Shown in pieces: positions 24,588 to 32,948 of a stretch of 37,586 bases of DNA. Below the pieces are notes generated by a model. The model was not told where the DNA came from and did no database searches. It saw nothing but the letters and a program-made list of their open reading frames with translations. The stretch's first letter is position 1, and each line of letters opens with the position of its first letter. The translations under genes and the position numbers were made by a program. Origin of the DNA: Nocardiopsis quinghaiensis (GTDB lineage: Bacteria; Actinomycetota; Actinomycetes; Streptosporangiales; Streptosporangiaceae); assembly GCF_008638365.1 (NCBI RefSeq), contig NZ_ML703341.1:54042-91627 (forward strand), written 5' to 3'.

Positions 24588-25622
24588 ATGTCCCGCGTTT
24601 CAAGGCTGGCCGCGCTCGGCACGGCAGCGCTGCTCACCGTCGGACTCGCAGCCTGCTCCTCGTCCTCCGCCGACTCCTCCGGCGGGGAGGAGGGGGGCTC
24701 CGGAGACTGGACCCCCGTCACCATCGAGCACGCGCTCGGCACGACGACCATCGAGACCGCGCCCGAGCGGGTCGCGACGGTGAACTGGGCCAACCACGAG
24801 GTCCCGCTGGCCCTGGGCGTCGTGCCCGTCGGTATGGCCGCCGCCAACTTCGGCGACGACAACGGCGACGGCGTACTCCCGTGGGTCGATGAGAAGCTCG
24901 ACGAACTGGGCGCGGAGACACCGGTGCTGTTCGACGAGACGGACGGGATCGACTTCGAGGCGGTCGCGGACACCCAGCCGGACGTGATCCTCGCCGCCTA
25001 CTCCGGGCTGACCCAGGAGGACTACGACACGCTGAGCGAGATCGCTCCCGTCGTCGCCTACCCCGAGACCGCCTGGGGAACGCCCTGGCGGGAGATGATC
25101 CAACTGAACAGCCAGGCCCTGGGCATGGAGGACGAGGGAGAGGAGATCATCGCCTCCCTTGAGCAGGAGATCGAGGAGTCGGTCGCGGAGCACCCGCGGA
25201 TCGAGGGCGGCTCGGCGATGTTCCTGACGCACGTGGACACCACGGACCTGAGCGAGGTCAGCTTCTACACCACGCACGACACCCGGGCCATGTTCTTCGA
25301 GGACCTCGGGCTGACGACCCCGGAGAGCATCGCGACCGCCTCGGAGAGCACCGACCGCTTCTCCCTGAGCCAGAGCGCCGAGCAGGCGGACGCGTTCAAC
25401 GACGTCGACATCATCGTCACCTACGGCGGCGACGAACTCGTGAGCGCGCTGGAGGGCGACCCGCTGCTGTCGCAGATGCCCGCGGTGGAGAACGGTTCGA
25501 TCGTCAACCTCCCCGGGGACAGCCCCCTCGGCACGGCCGCGAACCCGACTCCGCTGTCGATCTCGTGGGTCCTCGACGACTACCTGTCGCTCCTCGCCGA
25601 AGCAGCCGACGAGGCGCAGTGA
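24588..25622 (+). CDS. Iron-siderophore ABC transporter substrate-binding lipoprotein
   Basis: A 344-residue lipoprotein that captures a ferric siderophore outside the membrane. The lipobox LAAC puts the lipidated Cys at residue 23, followed by a Ser/Gly-rich linker. The rest is a FecB/FhuD-type periplasmic-binding domain: the ALGTTTIETAPERVATVNWANHEVPLALGVVPVGMA opening, DGIDFEAVADTQPDVILAAYSGLTQEDYDTLSEIAPVVAY, and a C-terminal NDVDIIVTYGG segment. ATG 24588 follows GGGAAGGAAA; a further in-frame ATG at 24540 would spoil the signal peptide. First gene of a four-gene operon coupled by GTGA overlaps. Confidence 0.92.
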   Translation: MSRVSRLAALGTAALLTVGLAACSSSSADSSGGEEGGSGDWTPVTIEHALGTTTIETAPERVATVNWANHEVPLALGVVPVGMAAANFGDDNGDGVLPWVDEKLDELGAETPVLFDETDGIDFEAVADTQPDVILAAYSGLTQEDYDTLSEIAPVVAYPETAWGTPWREMIQLNSQALGMEDEGEEIIASLEQEIEESVAEHPRIEGGSAMFLTHVDTTDLSEVSFYTTHDTRAMFFEDLGLTTPESIATASESTDRFSLSQSAEQADAFNDVDIIVTYGGDELVSALEGDPLLSQMPAVENGSIVNLPGDSPLGTAANPTPLSISWVLDDYLSLLAEAADEAQ

Positions 25623-26662
25623 CGACGGACACCTCACCCGCCGTCCCGGGCGCCGCCGTCGTGCGGCGCCCGAGGCGCGGCAGGACCCTCTGGCTGCTCG
25701 CCGTGCTGGGCGTGCTGGGCGCGCTCATGTTCGCCTCGGTCACCGTCGGCTCCCGCGACGTGCCCTGGTCGGCCGTCGTGGCGGCGTTCGGCGGCTCGGC
25801 CGAGGGCTTCGACCAGGCGGCGGTCGCCAAGCGGATCCCCCGGACACTGCTGGCCGTTCTCGCCGGTGCCGCCCTGGGCGTGGCCGGCGCGGTCATGCAG
25901 GGTGTGACCCGCAACCCGCTGGCCGACCCGGGCATCCTGGGCGTGAACATGGGGGCCTCGCTCGCCGTCGTCACGGGTATCGCCTACTTCGGTCTGGCGT
26001 CCGCGACCGGTTTCATCTGGGCGGCGATCGCCGGCGCGGGCCTGACCATGGTGTTCGTCTACGCGATCGGCTCCCTGGGGCGGGGCGGAGCGACGCCGCT
26101 CAAACTCGCCCTCGCCGGCGCGGCGATCTCCGCCGCCCTGGCGTCGTTCATCAGCGCCGTCGTACTCCCGCGCAACGACATCGCCGACGGGGTCCGGTCC
26201 TGGCAGATCGGCGGCGTGGGCGGCGGGACGTTCGACAGCATCACGCAGGCGCTCCCGTTCCTCGCGGCCGGGTTCTTCGTCTGCCTGCTGTCGGCCCGGG
26301 CGCTCAACCTCCTCGCCCTGGGCGACGACCTCGCCGCGGGCCTGGGGGAACGCGTCGCGGCAGCGCGGGGTGCGGCCTTCCTCGGCGCGGTCGTGCTGTG
26401 CGGCGCGACCACCGCCGTCACCGGGCCGATCGGTTTCGTCGGCCTCGTCGTCCCGCACGTGTGCCGGTTGCTCGTGGGTGTCGACCACCGGTGGCTGATC
26501 CCGTTCTCGGCGCTCGGCGGCGCCGCCCTCCTGACCGCGGCGGACGTGGTCGGCCGCGTCGTGGCGCGCCCCGGGGAGATCGACGTGGGGATCGTGACCG
26601 CGCTGATCGGCGCCCCGTTCTTCATCCACATCGTCCGCCGTCAGAAGGTCCGTGCACTGTGA
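25619..26662 (+). CDS. FecCD-family siderophore ABC permease (first)
   Basis: A 347-residue BtuC/FecCD membrane subunit with about 9-10 helices. Family markers are RIPRTLLAVLAGAALGVAGAVMQGVTRNPLADPGILGVNMGAS and the C-terminal GPIGFVGLVVPHVCRLLVGVDHRWLIPFSALGGAALLTAADVVGR, which contacts the ATPase. The GTG at 25619 overlaps the lipoprotein stop (GTGA). It should pair with the next gene's product as a heterodimeric channel. Confidence 0.94.
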   Translation: MTTDTSPAVPGAAVVRRPRRGRTLWLLAVLGVLGALMFASVTVGSRDVPWSAVVAAFGGSAEGFDQAAVAKRIPRTLLAVLAGAALGVAGAVMQGVTRNPLADPGILGVNMGASLAVVTGIAYFGLASATGFIWAAIAGAGLTMVFVYAIGSLGRGGATPLKLALAGAAISAALASFISAVVLPRNDIADGVRSWQIGGVGGGTFDSITQALPFLAAGFFVCLLSARALNLLALGDDLAAGLGERVAAARGAAFLGAVVLCGATTAVTGPIGFVGLVVPHVCRLLVGVDHRWLIPFSALGGAALLTAADVVGRVVARPGEIDVGIVTALIGAPFFIHIVRRQKVRAL

Positions 26663-27717
26663 GCACCTCCACCGTCGAGACCGGGAGCGCCTCCACCGTC
26701 GGGACCGTCACCCGCGGCCGGGTCCGCCGCGCGCACCGGCGGCGCACCGTGATCGTGGTCCTCGCCGCCTCGATCGTCCTCGTGTTCGCCCTGACCCTGA
26801 TGGTCGGGCGGACCTTCTATCCGCCCGGCGACGTCGTGCGGGTGGTCCTGGGACAGGACGTGCCGGGCGCCTCGTTCACCGTCGGACGGCTCCGGCTGCC
26901 GCGGGCCGCGCTCGCGGTGGCGGCGGGGCTGTGCTTCGGGCTCTCCGGCGTCACGTTCCAGACCATGCTGCGCAATCCCCTCGCCAGCCCGGACATCATC
27001 GGCATCAGCGCGGGGGCGAGCGCGGCGGCGACGTTCGCGATCGTGGTGCTCTCGCTCGGTGAGACCGGGGTGTCGGTCTTCGCGATCGTCGTCGGCCTGC
27101 TGGTGGCCCTGGTCGTGTACGTGCTGTCCTTCAAGGACGGGGTCACCGGGACACGCCTCATCCTGATCGGCATCGGCATCGCGGCCATGCTCGAGAGCGT
27201 CACCGCCTACATCCTGGACCAGGCCGCCGAGTGGGACCTGCAGGAGGCGATGCGGTGGCTGACCGGCAGCCTCAACGGCGCCACCTGGGACAAGGTCGTC
27301 CCGGTCGTCGTCGCGCTGCTCGTGCTCACCCCCGTACTCCTGTACCAGTCGGGCAACCTCGCCACGCTCCAACTGGGCGACGACACCGCGTCGGCCCTCG
27401 GCGTGCGCGTGGACCGCACCCGGCTCGTCGCGATCGTCGGGGCGGTGGGGCTCATCGCCTTCGCGACCGCCGCGGCGGGGCCGATCGCCTTCGTCGCCTT
27501 CCTCTCGGGCCCGATCGCGGCGCGCCTCGTCGGGCCGAACGGCTCCCTGCTCGTGCCCTCCGCGCTGGTCGGGGCTCTGCTGGTCCTGACCGCCGACCTG
27601 TGCGCGCAGTTCGCCTTCGGGACCCGCTACCCGGTCGGGGTCGTCACCGGTGTGCTCGGCGCGCCCTACCTCGTCTACCTGATCGTCCGCACCAACCGCG
27701 TGGGAGGCTCCCTGTGA
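26659..27717 (+). CDS. FecCD-family siderophore ABC permease (second)
   Basis: A 352-residue partner permease. After an Arg-rich cytoplasmic N-terminus (about 1-32) come the helices and the markers RLPRAALAVAAGLCFGLSGVTFQTMLRNPLASPDIIGISAGASAAA and GPIAFVAFLSGPIAARLVGPNGSLLVPSALVGALLVLTADLCAQ. The GTG at 26659 overlaps the preceding stop codon. It shows the FepG/FecD-like divergence from the first permease, expected for a heterodimer. Confidence 0.94.
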   Translation: MSTSTVETGSASTVGTVTRGRVRRAHRRRTVIVVLAASIVLVFALTLMVGRTFYPPGDVVRVVLGQDVPGASFTVGRLRLPRAALAVAAGLCFGLSGVTFQTMLRNPLASPDIIGISAGASAAATFAIVVLSLGETGVSVFAIVVGLLVALVVYVLSFKDGVTGTRLILIGIGIAAMLESVTAYILDQAAEWDLQEAMRWLTGSLNGATWDKVVPVVVALLVLTPVLLYQSGNLATLQLGDDTASALGVRVDRTRLVAIVGAVGLIAFATAAAGPIAFVAFLSGPIAARLVGPNGSLLVPSALVGALLVLTADLCAQFAFGTRYPVGVVTGVLGAPYLVYLIVRTNRVGGSL

Positions 27718-28547
27718 CCACGGCCCATTCGCTCCTCGTCGAGGAACTGACGCTCGGTTACAAGGACCACGTCGTCATCGAGTCCCTCGACCTCGCCGTC
27801 CCGCCCGGACGGATCACCGCGATCGTCGGTGCCAACGCGTGCGGCAAGTCCACCCTGCTCCGCTCGATGTCGCGGCTGCTCGCGCCCCGGGGCGGGCACG
27901 TGTTCCTCGACGGCAGGGAGGTCCACCGTCTTCCGTCGAAGGAGGTCGCACGCACGCTCGGCCTGCTCCCGCAGTCACCGATCGCTCCGGAGGGCATCAC
28001 CGTGAGCGACCTCGTCGGGCGGGGACGGCACCCCCACCAGAGGATGCTCTCCCGCTGGAGCAGGGAGGACGACGAGGCCGTGGCCGACGCCCTGGAGGTG
28101 ACGCGGACGGTCGACCTCGCCGACAGGCCCGTCGACGAACTCTCCGGAGGGCAGCGCCAGCGCGTCTGGATCGCCATGGCCCTGGCCCAGAGAACGGACC
28201 TGCTCCTTCTCGACGAGCCGACCACGTTCCTCGACGTCAGCCACCAGGTCGAGGTCCTCGACCTGCTCACCGACCTCAACCGCTCGCTCGGGACGACGAT
28301 CGTGATGGTCCTACACGACCTCAACCTCGCCGCGCGGTACGCCGACCACCTCATCGCGCTCGCGTCCGGCCGGCTCCACGCCGCGGGCACGCCCGAGCAG
28401 GTGCTCACCCCCGAAACGGTGCGGACCGTGTTCGGGCTCCGCAGCGAGATCATCACCGATCCCACGTCGGGGAAACCGCTCATGCTTCCCATCGGCAGGT
28501 ACCACGGCGCGGTGGCGGAGGAGAGACAGGTGGCGGAGAGCGGGTGA
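27714..28547 (+). CDS. Siderophore ABC transporter ATPase (FecE/FepC type)
   Basis: A 277-residue ATP-binding subunit. Walker A is GANACGKST (residues 39-47), the Q-loop is in LLPQSP, the signature is LSGGQRQR (143-150), Walker B is LLLLDEP (163-169, catalytic Glu168), and the switch His lies in VLHDLN. The GTG at 27714 overlaps the permease stop codon. The operon has no siderophore biosynthesis genes nearby, so the importer may serve a siderophore made elsewhere or taken from other organisms. Confidence 0.95.
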   Translation: MTTAHSLLVEELTLGYKDHVVIESLDLAVPPGRITAIVGANACGKSTLLRSMSRLLAPRGGHVFLDGREVHRLPSKEVARTLGLLPQSPIAPEGITVSDLVGRGRHPHQRMLSRWSREDDEAVADALEVTRTVDLADRPVDELSGGQRQRVWIAMALAQRTDLLLLDEPTTFLDVSHQVEVLDLLTDLNRSLGTTIVMVLHDLNLAARYADHLIALASGRLHAAGTPEQVLTPETVRTVFGLRSEIITDPTSGKPLMLPIGRYHGAVAEERQVAESG

Positions 28548-28583
28548 GGGGACGCGGGCGGGGCCTTCCGGAGGGGCAGCGGG

Positions 28584-28955
28584 TCAGCGGGCGTCGTCGT
28601 GTCCGTGCAGCAGGCAGAACTCGTTGCCCTCGGGGTCGGCCAGCACCGTCCACCGGGCGTCCCGGGGCTGTCCCACGTCCGCCTTCACCGCGCCCAGTTC
28701 CAGCAGCCGTTCCAGTTCCTGGGCGACCGTCAGCCCGCCTGTGACGCTCAGGTCCAGGTGCAGGCGGTTCTTGACGGTCTTGCGTTCGGGCACGGAGAAC
28801 ACGTCGATTCCGGGGGCCGCTCCCCCGGCCGGTGCGAGGCTGATCCCGTCCTCGGCCTCCTCCACGACGGGCCAGTCCAGCACCCGGCTCCAGAACGCGG
28901 CCACGGTCCTGATGTCGATCGCGTCGATGGCGACCACCTGCATTCGGCTTCCCAT
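28584..28955 (-). CDS. VOC-superfamily (glyoxalase/bleomycin-resistance-like) protein
   Basis: A 123-residue vicinal-oxygen-chelate protein: VVAIDAIDIRTVAAFWSRVLDWPV opening, NRLHLDLSV in the middle and VLADPEGNEFCLLHG at the end. Members bind metals or small toxins. This glyoxalase-like subgroup (DWPV...DPEGNEFCLL) is common in actinomycetes and mostly uncharacterised. ATG 28955 has TAGGGT 6 nt upstream, fitting a leaderless start; ATG 28943 after GGGAAG is an alternative four residues shorter. It converges with the ABC operon. Confidence 0.85.
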   Translation of the reverse strand: MGSRMQVVAIDAIDIRTVAAFWSRVLDWPVVEEAEDGISLAPAGGAAPGIDVFSVPERKTVKNRLHLDLSVTGGLTVAQELERLLELGAVKADVGQPRDARWTVLADPEGNEFCLLHGHDDAR

Positions 28956-29052
28956 ACGGGCACCCTAGGACCGCGCACCGACAACCACGCGAACCGGTCC
29001 CTCACCAGGAGGAGGGGGAAACGGTGGGAGGCCGGTCGTGTATGTGGGGGTG

Positions 29053-29223
29053 CTACCGACCGCGCACTGCGCTGACCAGGGCGGTCCACTCGACGGCGGG
29101 GACGTCGAGGCGTCCCTGTTCACGATTCTGGGTGTCACGGACACCGGTGACCGCTCCTTCGGCGACTTCGACACAGTTCCCACCCCGGCCGTCGCTGTAG
29201 CTGGACTTGTGCCAGTCGGTCAT
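29053..29223 (-). CDS. DUF397-domain small protein
   Basis: A 56-residue protein beginning MTDWHKSSYSDGRGGNCVEVA and ending VEWTALVSAVRGR, the complete DUF397 pattern (W.KSSYS...NCVEVA...V.VRD). These proteins are encoded next to WhiJ-type XRE regulators in streptomycetes and are thought to act as their partners in developmental control. The ATG at 29223 overlaps the stop of the XRE gene (ATGA), so the two are translationally coupled. Confidence 0.93.
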   Translation of the reverse strand: MTDWHKSSYSDGRGGNCVEVAEGAVTGVRDTQNREQGRLDVPAVEWTALVSAVRGR

Positions 29224-30020
29224 GCCTGGAGCTCCTTCTTGACTTGTGTGATCAGCTCAAGCGTCGCTTGGGACGATAGTGCTTCGGCCTGCATGGCACT
29301 GAAGAGGGTCAACGTCTCGCTGACAAGCTCGGGCTTCTCCAGGATCTCGCCCCCGACAACGTGCTCGGCGTAGAGCACCATCCTGTGCTTGTTCAGAGTG
29401 ACCAGGCGAAACGGTGCGCACAGTCCCGGGTTGCCTTCCAAAGGCAGCGCCTGGATCCGGATGCTGCCGCGCTGAACCAGGTTCGCTATCCAGTCGAGCT
29501 GGTCGGCCAACACATCCACCGATCCAATGGGACGACGCATGACGACTTCGTCAACGATGAACCAGAGAGTCGTCCGCCTGAGATCCTCCAGCCGGGACAC
29601 GCGCGCCCTGACAAGCTCCTCAACCTCCTCCGTGCTCGCTTGCGGACTTCGGGCTCGAATGAGCGCACGAGCATATTCAGGAGTCTGGACCAGGCCGGGG
29701 AACAGGATTGACTGATATTCCCTGATATGCCCGGCTTTCTTCTCCAGTGCCAGAGCATCACGGAAGTCCTCATGGACGCGACCCTCTTGAAGGGTGTCCT
29801 TCCAAAAATTAAGCAGCTCGCCGTTGGTTGCATACAGGGCATCCAATTTGTCCACATGATTGCGCTTGGGGACACGTGTGGCCCGCTCAATCGCGCCCAC
29901 CATGGAGCCGGTGACTCCAAGCCTCCTACCGACTTCGGACAGGGAAAGACCCAGTTCACCACGGAGCCTTCGAACCTCTTTACCAAAAGGCATCCACTTG
30001 CCCCGAGAACCTTCGACCAT
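29220..30020 (-). CDS. XRE-family regulator with DUF5753 domain (WhiJ-like)
   Basis: A 266-residue DNA-binding protein. The helix-turn-helix occupies about residues 12-65 (FGKEVRRLRGELGLSLSEVGRRLGVTGSMVGAIERATRVP). The C-terminal DUF5753 ligand or partner domain spans about 85-260 (IREYQSILFPGLVQTPEYARALIRA, RRTTLWFIVDEVVMRRPIGS, GNPGLCAPFRLVTL). ATG 30020 is used, though it lacks a ribosome site; an in-frame ATG at 29993 gives 257 residues. The gene is visibly less GC-rich than its neighbours and uses more A/T-ending codons. With DUF397 behind it and a divergent ATPase it forms the whiJ/abaA-type locus, of which streptomycetes carry many paralogues. This points to a developmental or antibiotic-related regulatory role. 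Confidence 0.9.
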   Translation of the reverse strand: MVEGSRGKWMPFGKEVRRLRGELGLSLSEVGRRLGVTGSMVGAIERATRVPKRNHVDKLDALYATNGELLNFWKDTLQEGRVHEDFRDALALEKKAGHIREYQSILFPGLVQTPEYARALIRARSPQASTEEVEELVRARVSRLEDLRRTTLWFIVDEVVMRRPIGSVDVLADQLDWIANLVQRGSIRIQALPLEGNPGLCAPFRLVTLNKHRMVLYAEHVVGGEILEKPELVSETLTLFSAMQAEALSSQATLELITQVKKELQA

Positions 30021-30378
30021 GAAAACATTCAACAACAAAACGCAACTCAGTGCCACCCACAAATCCCCGAAAGAACAGTTGCAATGTTTCCATAGACCAC
30101 TGACCTGCACTTGTGCATAGTTGTGCCTACAAGATTGAATGCTCAACCGCTCCTCGGGCCAGGGCGTTCCACCCACGCCGGCCAGGAAGACCCCCTGGGA
30201 TGCGGGGTGGACTGGGCCGCTCCGCCGCCACAGCGGAACAGCCACATCATCCTTATCCCTTTTGTGGGGTTAAGGATGGAATACATACATCTTCATCGCA
30301 AGAAAAGCGCCTCAGGACCGGGTCCAGCGGTTCCGAGGCGTAGGCCCACCTGGCCGACAAAACCAGAAGGTGAGACAA
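30021..30378. promoter_or_regulatory. AT-richer divergent intergenic region with candidate operators
   Basis: This 358-bp region separates the XRE gene from the divergent ATPase gene. It holds TGCACTTGTGCA, a palindrome with a 2-nt centre (30106-30117), and the direct repeat TTGTGC at 30111-30116 and 30121-30126, one helical turn apart. An 8-bp inverted repeat CATCCTTA (30248-30255) and TAAGGATG (30271-30278) lies nearer the ATPase, before a weak TACATA-like -10. These are plausible sites for the XRE protein. No gene is seen. Confidence 0.5.
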
Positions 30379-30834
30379 GTGCAGTCCACCACCCGACTCC
30401 CCGAACTTCCACGGCGTCTGTGCCCCAGCCCCACCACGGCGGGCATCCTGCTCGGCCCCGATCCCCGCCACGTCGCCGTCGCCCGCCGCTGGGCCGCCCG
30501 CTCCAGCCGTGCCCGGCCCGGACTGGCCGACCGGATCAGCCTGGCCGCCTCCGAACTGGTCACCAACGCCCAACGCCACTCCGCCAGCGGTGACACCGGC
30601 GGAACCGTCCGCGTGGAACTCCTCCGCACCCGCCTGCACCTCGAACTCCGCGTCACCGACAACGGCCCCCGGCCGGGGCACGGCATCGGCTTCCCCCGCG
30701 TCGCCGACCCCGTCGGCCCCCTGCCGATCGGCGGCCACGGCCTGCGCCTGGTCGAGTCCCTCTCCCTGTACTGGGACTGGCTGGGCCACGCGGGCGGCCC
30801 CCTCACCGTCCGGGCGATGTTCCCACCCTCGTGA
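30379..30834 (+). CDS. HATPase_c / RsbW-like anti-sigma-type ATP-binding protein
   Basis: A 151-residue single-domain GHKL ATPase of the kind found as anti-sigma factors (RsbW/SpoIIAB-like). The N box is ASELVTNAQRHS (Glu59, Asn63), G1 is VTDNGPRPG, and G2 is GGHGLRLVESL. GTG 30379 follows AAGGTGAG; a GTG at 30370 would extend it by three residues. In streptomycetes such ATPases sit beside WhiJ-like XRE and DUF397 genes, and this is the same set. Whether it phosphorylates an anti-anti-sigma factor is unknown; no such gene is in the window. Confidence 0.88.
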   Translation: MQSTTRLPELPRRLCPSPTTAGILLGPDPRHVAVARRWAARSSRARPGLADRISLAASELVTNAQRHSASGDTGGTVRVELLRTRLHLELRVTDNGPRPGHGIGFPRVADPVGPLPIGGHGLRLVESLSLYWDWLGHAGGPLTVRAMFPPS

Positions 30835-30874
30835 GCTGGAGCCGGGACGGCTCGGCCGCGGCCCCCGAAGCGGT

Positions 30875-30907
30875 GTGGCGGGAGTCCTCGTGCAGGACTC
30901 CCGCCAC
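30875..30907. terminator. Strong bidirectional hairpin
   Basis: A perfect 14-bp stem (GTGGCGGGAGTCCT, 30875-30888, with its complement at 30894-30907) and a 5-nt loop lie between the convergent ATPase and permease genes. Confidence 0.8.
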
Positions 30908-30933
30908 GCTTTCGAAGACCCGGAACGGGACCC

Positions 30934-32286
30934 TCAGAGCAGGTAGAGGAACACCGTCAGTACCAGCCCCGCGACGGCGACCACCCAGGTGTAGGGGATC
31001 GTGGACAGCATCGACCTCTCCGGGCGCACACCGGCGTACTGCGAGCTCCACACGGTCTGCGTGCTGGTGGGGTCCGACACCCCCAGCACCTGCCCGTAGG
31101 AGGCCATCAGTCCCAGGACCGCGGGAGCCGGGTAGATGCTCCCGGAGATCAGCACACCGGCCACCCCGGCGCCGAGCCCGAAGATGTTCATCGGCCCCCG
31201 GTACAGGCTCAGCGGCACCAGCACCGCGAAGACCAGTACGAACAGCCACGGGTTGCTCGGACTGATCGCGGTGACCACCGGGGTGAGCGCCGAGACGGCC
31301 CCGGGCAGGTTCACCGCGGCCAGCAGCATGCCGATCGCGATGAACAGCACGATGGGCGGTGCCGCCACGTCGAAGGACCGGTAGAGCGTGCGCAGCGCGG
31401 TGGAGGACATCTCCCGCCACGGCACGGCCGTCACCAGCGCGAAGACCACCCCCGCGAGCAGCGAGGGCACGATGGGCACTTCCAGCCCCAGCGCCAGGAC
31501 GATCGGCACCAGCGGCGTGACGAGCGCGTACCAGGGTGCGTCCCCGCGGCGCCTGCGCCGCTCCGCGGCCCGTTCACGGCGGCTCGGGGGCGTCCCGGAC
31601 CCCCTGTCACCGGTCTCCTCTCCCCCCGCGCCCGATCCGGCCGGGACCCGTACCGCCCAGGTGTGCCGGGCACCCTTGCGGCGCATCTCGATGAGGATGT
31701 AGGCCAGCCCGCCCGCCAGTGCGATCGGGAACATGCGCAGCTGGAAGTGCTGGACGGTGGAGACCGGCACGCCGATGGCGTCGGACAGGAACTGCCAGTT
31801 GATCAGCTCCAGGGGCAGTCCGGCGGCGATACCCACCAGCACCGTCCCCGCGGCGACGGTGGGGGTGACCCCGACCGCGATCATCGCGGGGATGCCCACC
31901 ACACCGGCGAGCATCGCCGCGGGGGCCGACCCGGTGATGCTGCCGCACAGGATCGCGACGGCGAAGACGCCGACCGCGACCAGGGAGGGCCGCTCACCGC
32001 CGAACTCCACGATCTTGCGCACGAGGGTGGAGGCGATCCCGGCCTCGGACATCAGCGTGCCCAGCCAGCTGCCCAGGAGGATGGCGACCATGGTCGCGGC
32101 CAGGCGCGGGGCGCCCTCCTGGACGACGGTTCCGAGGACGCTGCCCTCCTCGCCGGTGAGCGGAGCTCCCGCGATGAGCGCGATCGCGACGGAGAGCAGG
32201 ACGAGGGCGAAGGCGGTGGGCAGGCGGCGCGTCAGCATGAGGCCGACGCCCACCGCCATGGCGAGAAGGATTCCGAAGGCGGTCAC
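30934..32286 (-). CDS. Multi-pass permease, probably ion-transporter superfamily
   Basis: A 450-residue integral membrane protein with about 11-12 helices in two halves. A charged, Arg-rich cytoplasmic loop (GTPPSRRERAAERRRRRGDAP) separates them. Hairpin-like segments CGSITGSAPAAMLAGVVGIPAMIAVGVTPTVAAGTVLVGIAAGLPLELINW and YRGPMNIFGLGAGVAGVLI recall carboxylate transporters of the ion-transporter group (GntP, DcuC, CitMHS). I cannot place it in a single family. The GTG at 32286 overlaps the stop of the zincin-like gene, so it belongs to the hydantoinase operon and probably imports its substrate. It is the last gene of that operon. Confidence 0.7.
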   Translation of the reverse strand: MTAFGILLAMAVGVGLMLTRRLPTAFALVLLSVAIALIAGAPLTGEEGSVLGTVVQEGAPRLAATMVAILLGSWLGTLMSEAGIASTLVRKIVEFGGERPSLVAVGVFAVAILCGSITGSAPAAMLAGVVGIPAMIAVGVTPTVAAGTVLVGIAAGLPLELINWQFLSDAIGVPVSTVQHFQLRMFPIALAGGLAYILIEMRRKGARHTWAVRVPAGSGAGGEETGDRGSGTPPSRRERAAERRRRRGDAPWYALVTPLVPIVLALGLEVPIVPSLLAGVVFALVTAVPWREMSSTALRTLYRSFDVAAPPIVLFIAIGMLLAAVNLPGAVSALTPVVTAISPSNPWLFVLVFAVLVPLSLYRGPMNIFGLGAGVAGVLISGSIYPAPAVLGLMASYGQVLGVSDPTSTQTVWSSQYAGVRPERSMLSTIPYTWVVAVAGLVLTVFLYLL

Positions 32287-32948
32287 GGGCACTCTCCGGG
32301 GGAGGTTCGTGGGGCTGTCCGGTCCGGTTCCGGGCCCCGGTGGGCAAGGGTGGCGGCGATCGCCGCGGTGAGCGCGACCGGGCTGCGGCGCAGCCCCGCG
32401 CGGCGGCGGGCGTAGGCGTGCGCGGCGATCTCGTCGGCTCCGACCACGTGCCCGCGCAGGCGCAGCGGCCCCAGGCGCAGGACGACGTGGTCGAGTTCGC
32501 GCAGCAGCGCCCGGCCGCGTCCGTCGTGCAGCATCCGGTGGGCGTGCTCGTGGGCCAGGGCGGTCCCGCGCAGGGCCGCGCGCGTGTAGTCGCGGCCCCA
32601 CCCGGCGGCGCGGGCGACGCGGTGGGCGTAGTCGAGGGCGTCGGTGTAGACGACCACCCGGTCCCCGGCGGAGCGGTGTACGAACTCGGCGAGCAGGACC
32701 TCCCTCGGACGCAGTCCGCCGGTGGCCCTCTCCGACACCTCCACGGCCGCGGTGCCCCCGGGCTCCCCGGCGTCCTCGTCGGCCATCCGCTCACCGAAGC
32801 GCAGTGCGGCGGAGGCCCAGGCGCGCAGCCGGTCGCGGTCGCGGCCCTCGTGCGTGGGTGTCAGGGCGAGCAGGTCGGCGGCCAGGTCCTCGTCGCGGGC
32901 GCGTGTGATGCGCGCGTACTGCTCGGCCAGTGCCGTGGGCGCGCTCAT
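32283..32948 (-). CDS. Unrecognised protein with HExxH motif (ImmA/IrrE-like zincin?)
   Basis: A 221-residue protein that I cannot assign to a named family. Residues 133-141 read HEHAHRMLH, matching the HExxHxxLH pattern of zinc metallopeptidases. About 35 residues on, DEIAAHAYARRR (172-183) fits the E-x2-A-x2-[FY]-A helix of ImmA/IrrE (M78-like) enzymes, where the Glu is the third zinc ligand. The N-terminal half is acidic and helical, and the last 20 residues look disordered. No signal peptide is present, so it is cytoplasmic. Its ATG overlaps the hyuA stop and its stop overlaps the permease start, so it is made together with both. It could be a hydrolase of the pathway, a chaperone-like maturation factor or a regulatory protease. 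Confidence 0.6.
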   Translation of the reverse strand: MSAPTALAEQYARITRARDEDLAADLLALTPTHEGRDRDRLRAWASAALRFGERMADEDAGEPGGTAAVEVSERATGGLRPREVLLAEFVHRSAGDRVVVYTDALDYAHRVARAAGWGRDYTRAALRGTALAHEHAHRMLHDGRGRALLRELDHVVLRLGPLRLRGHVVGADEIAAHAYARRRAGLRRSPVALTAAIAATLAHRGPEPDRTAPRTSPGECP

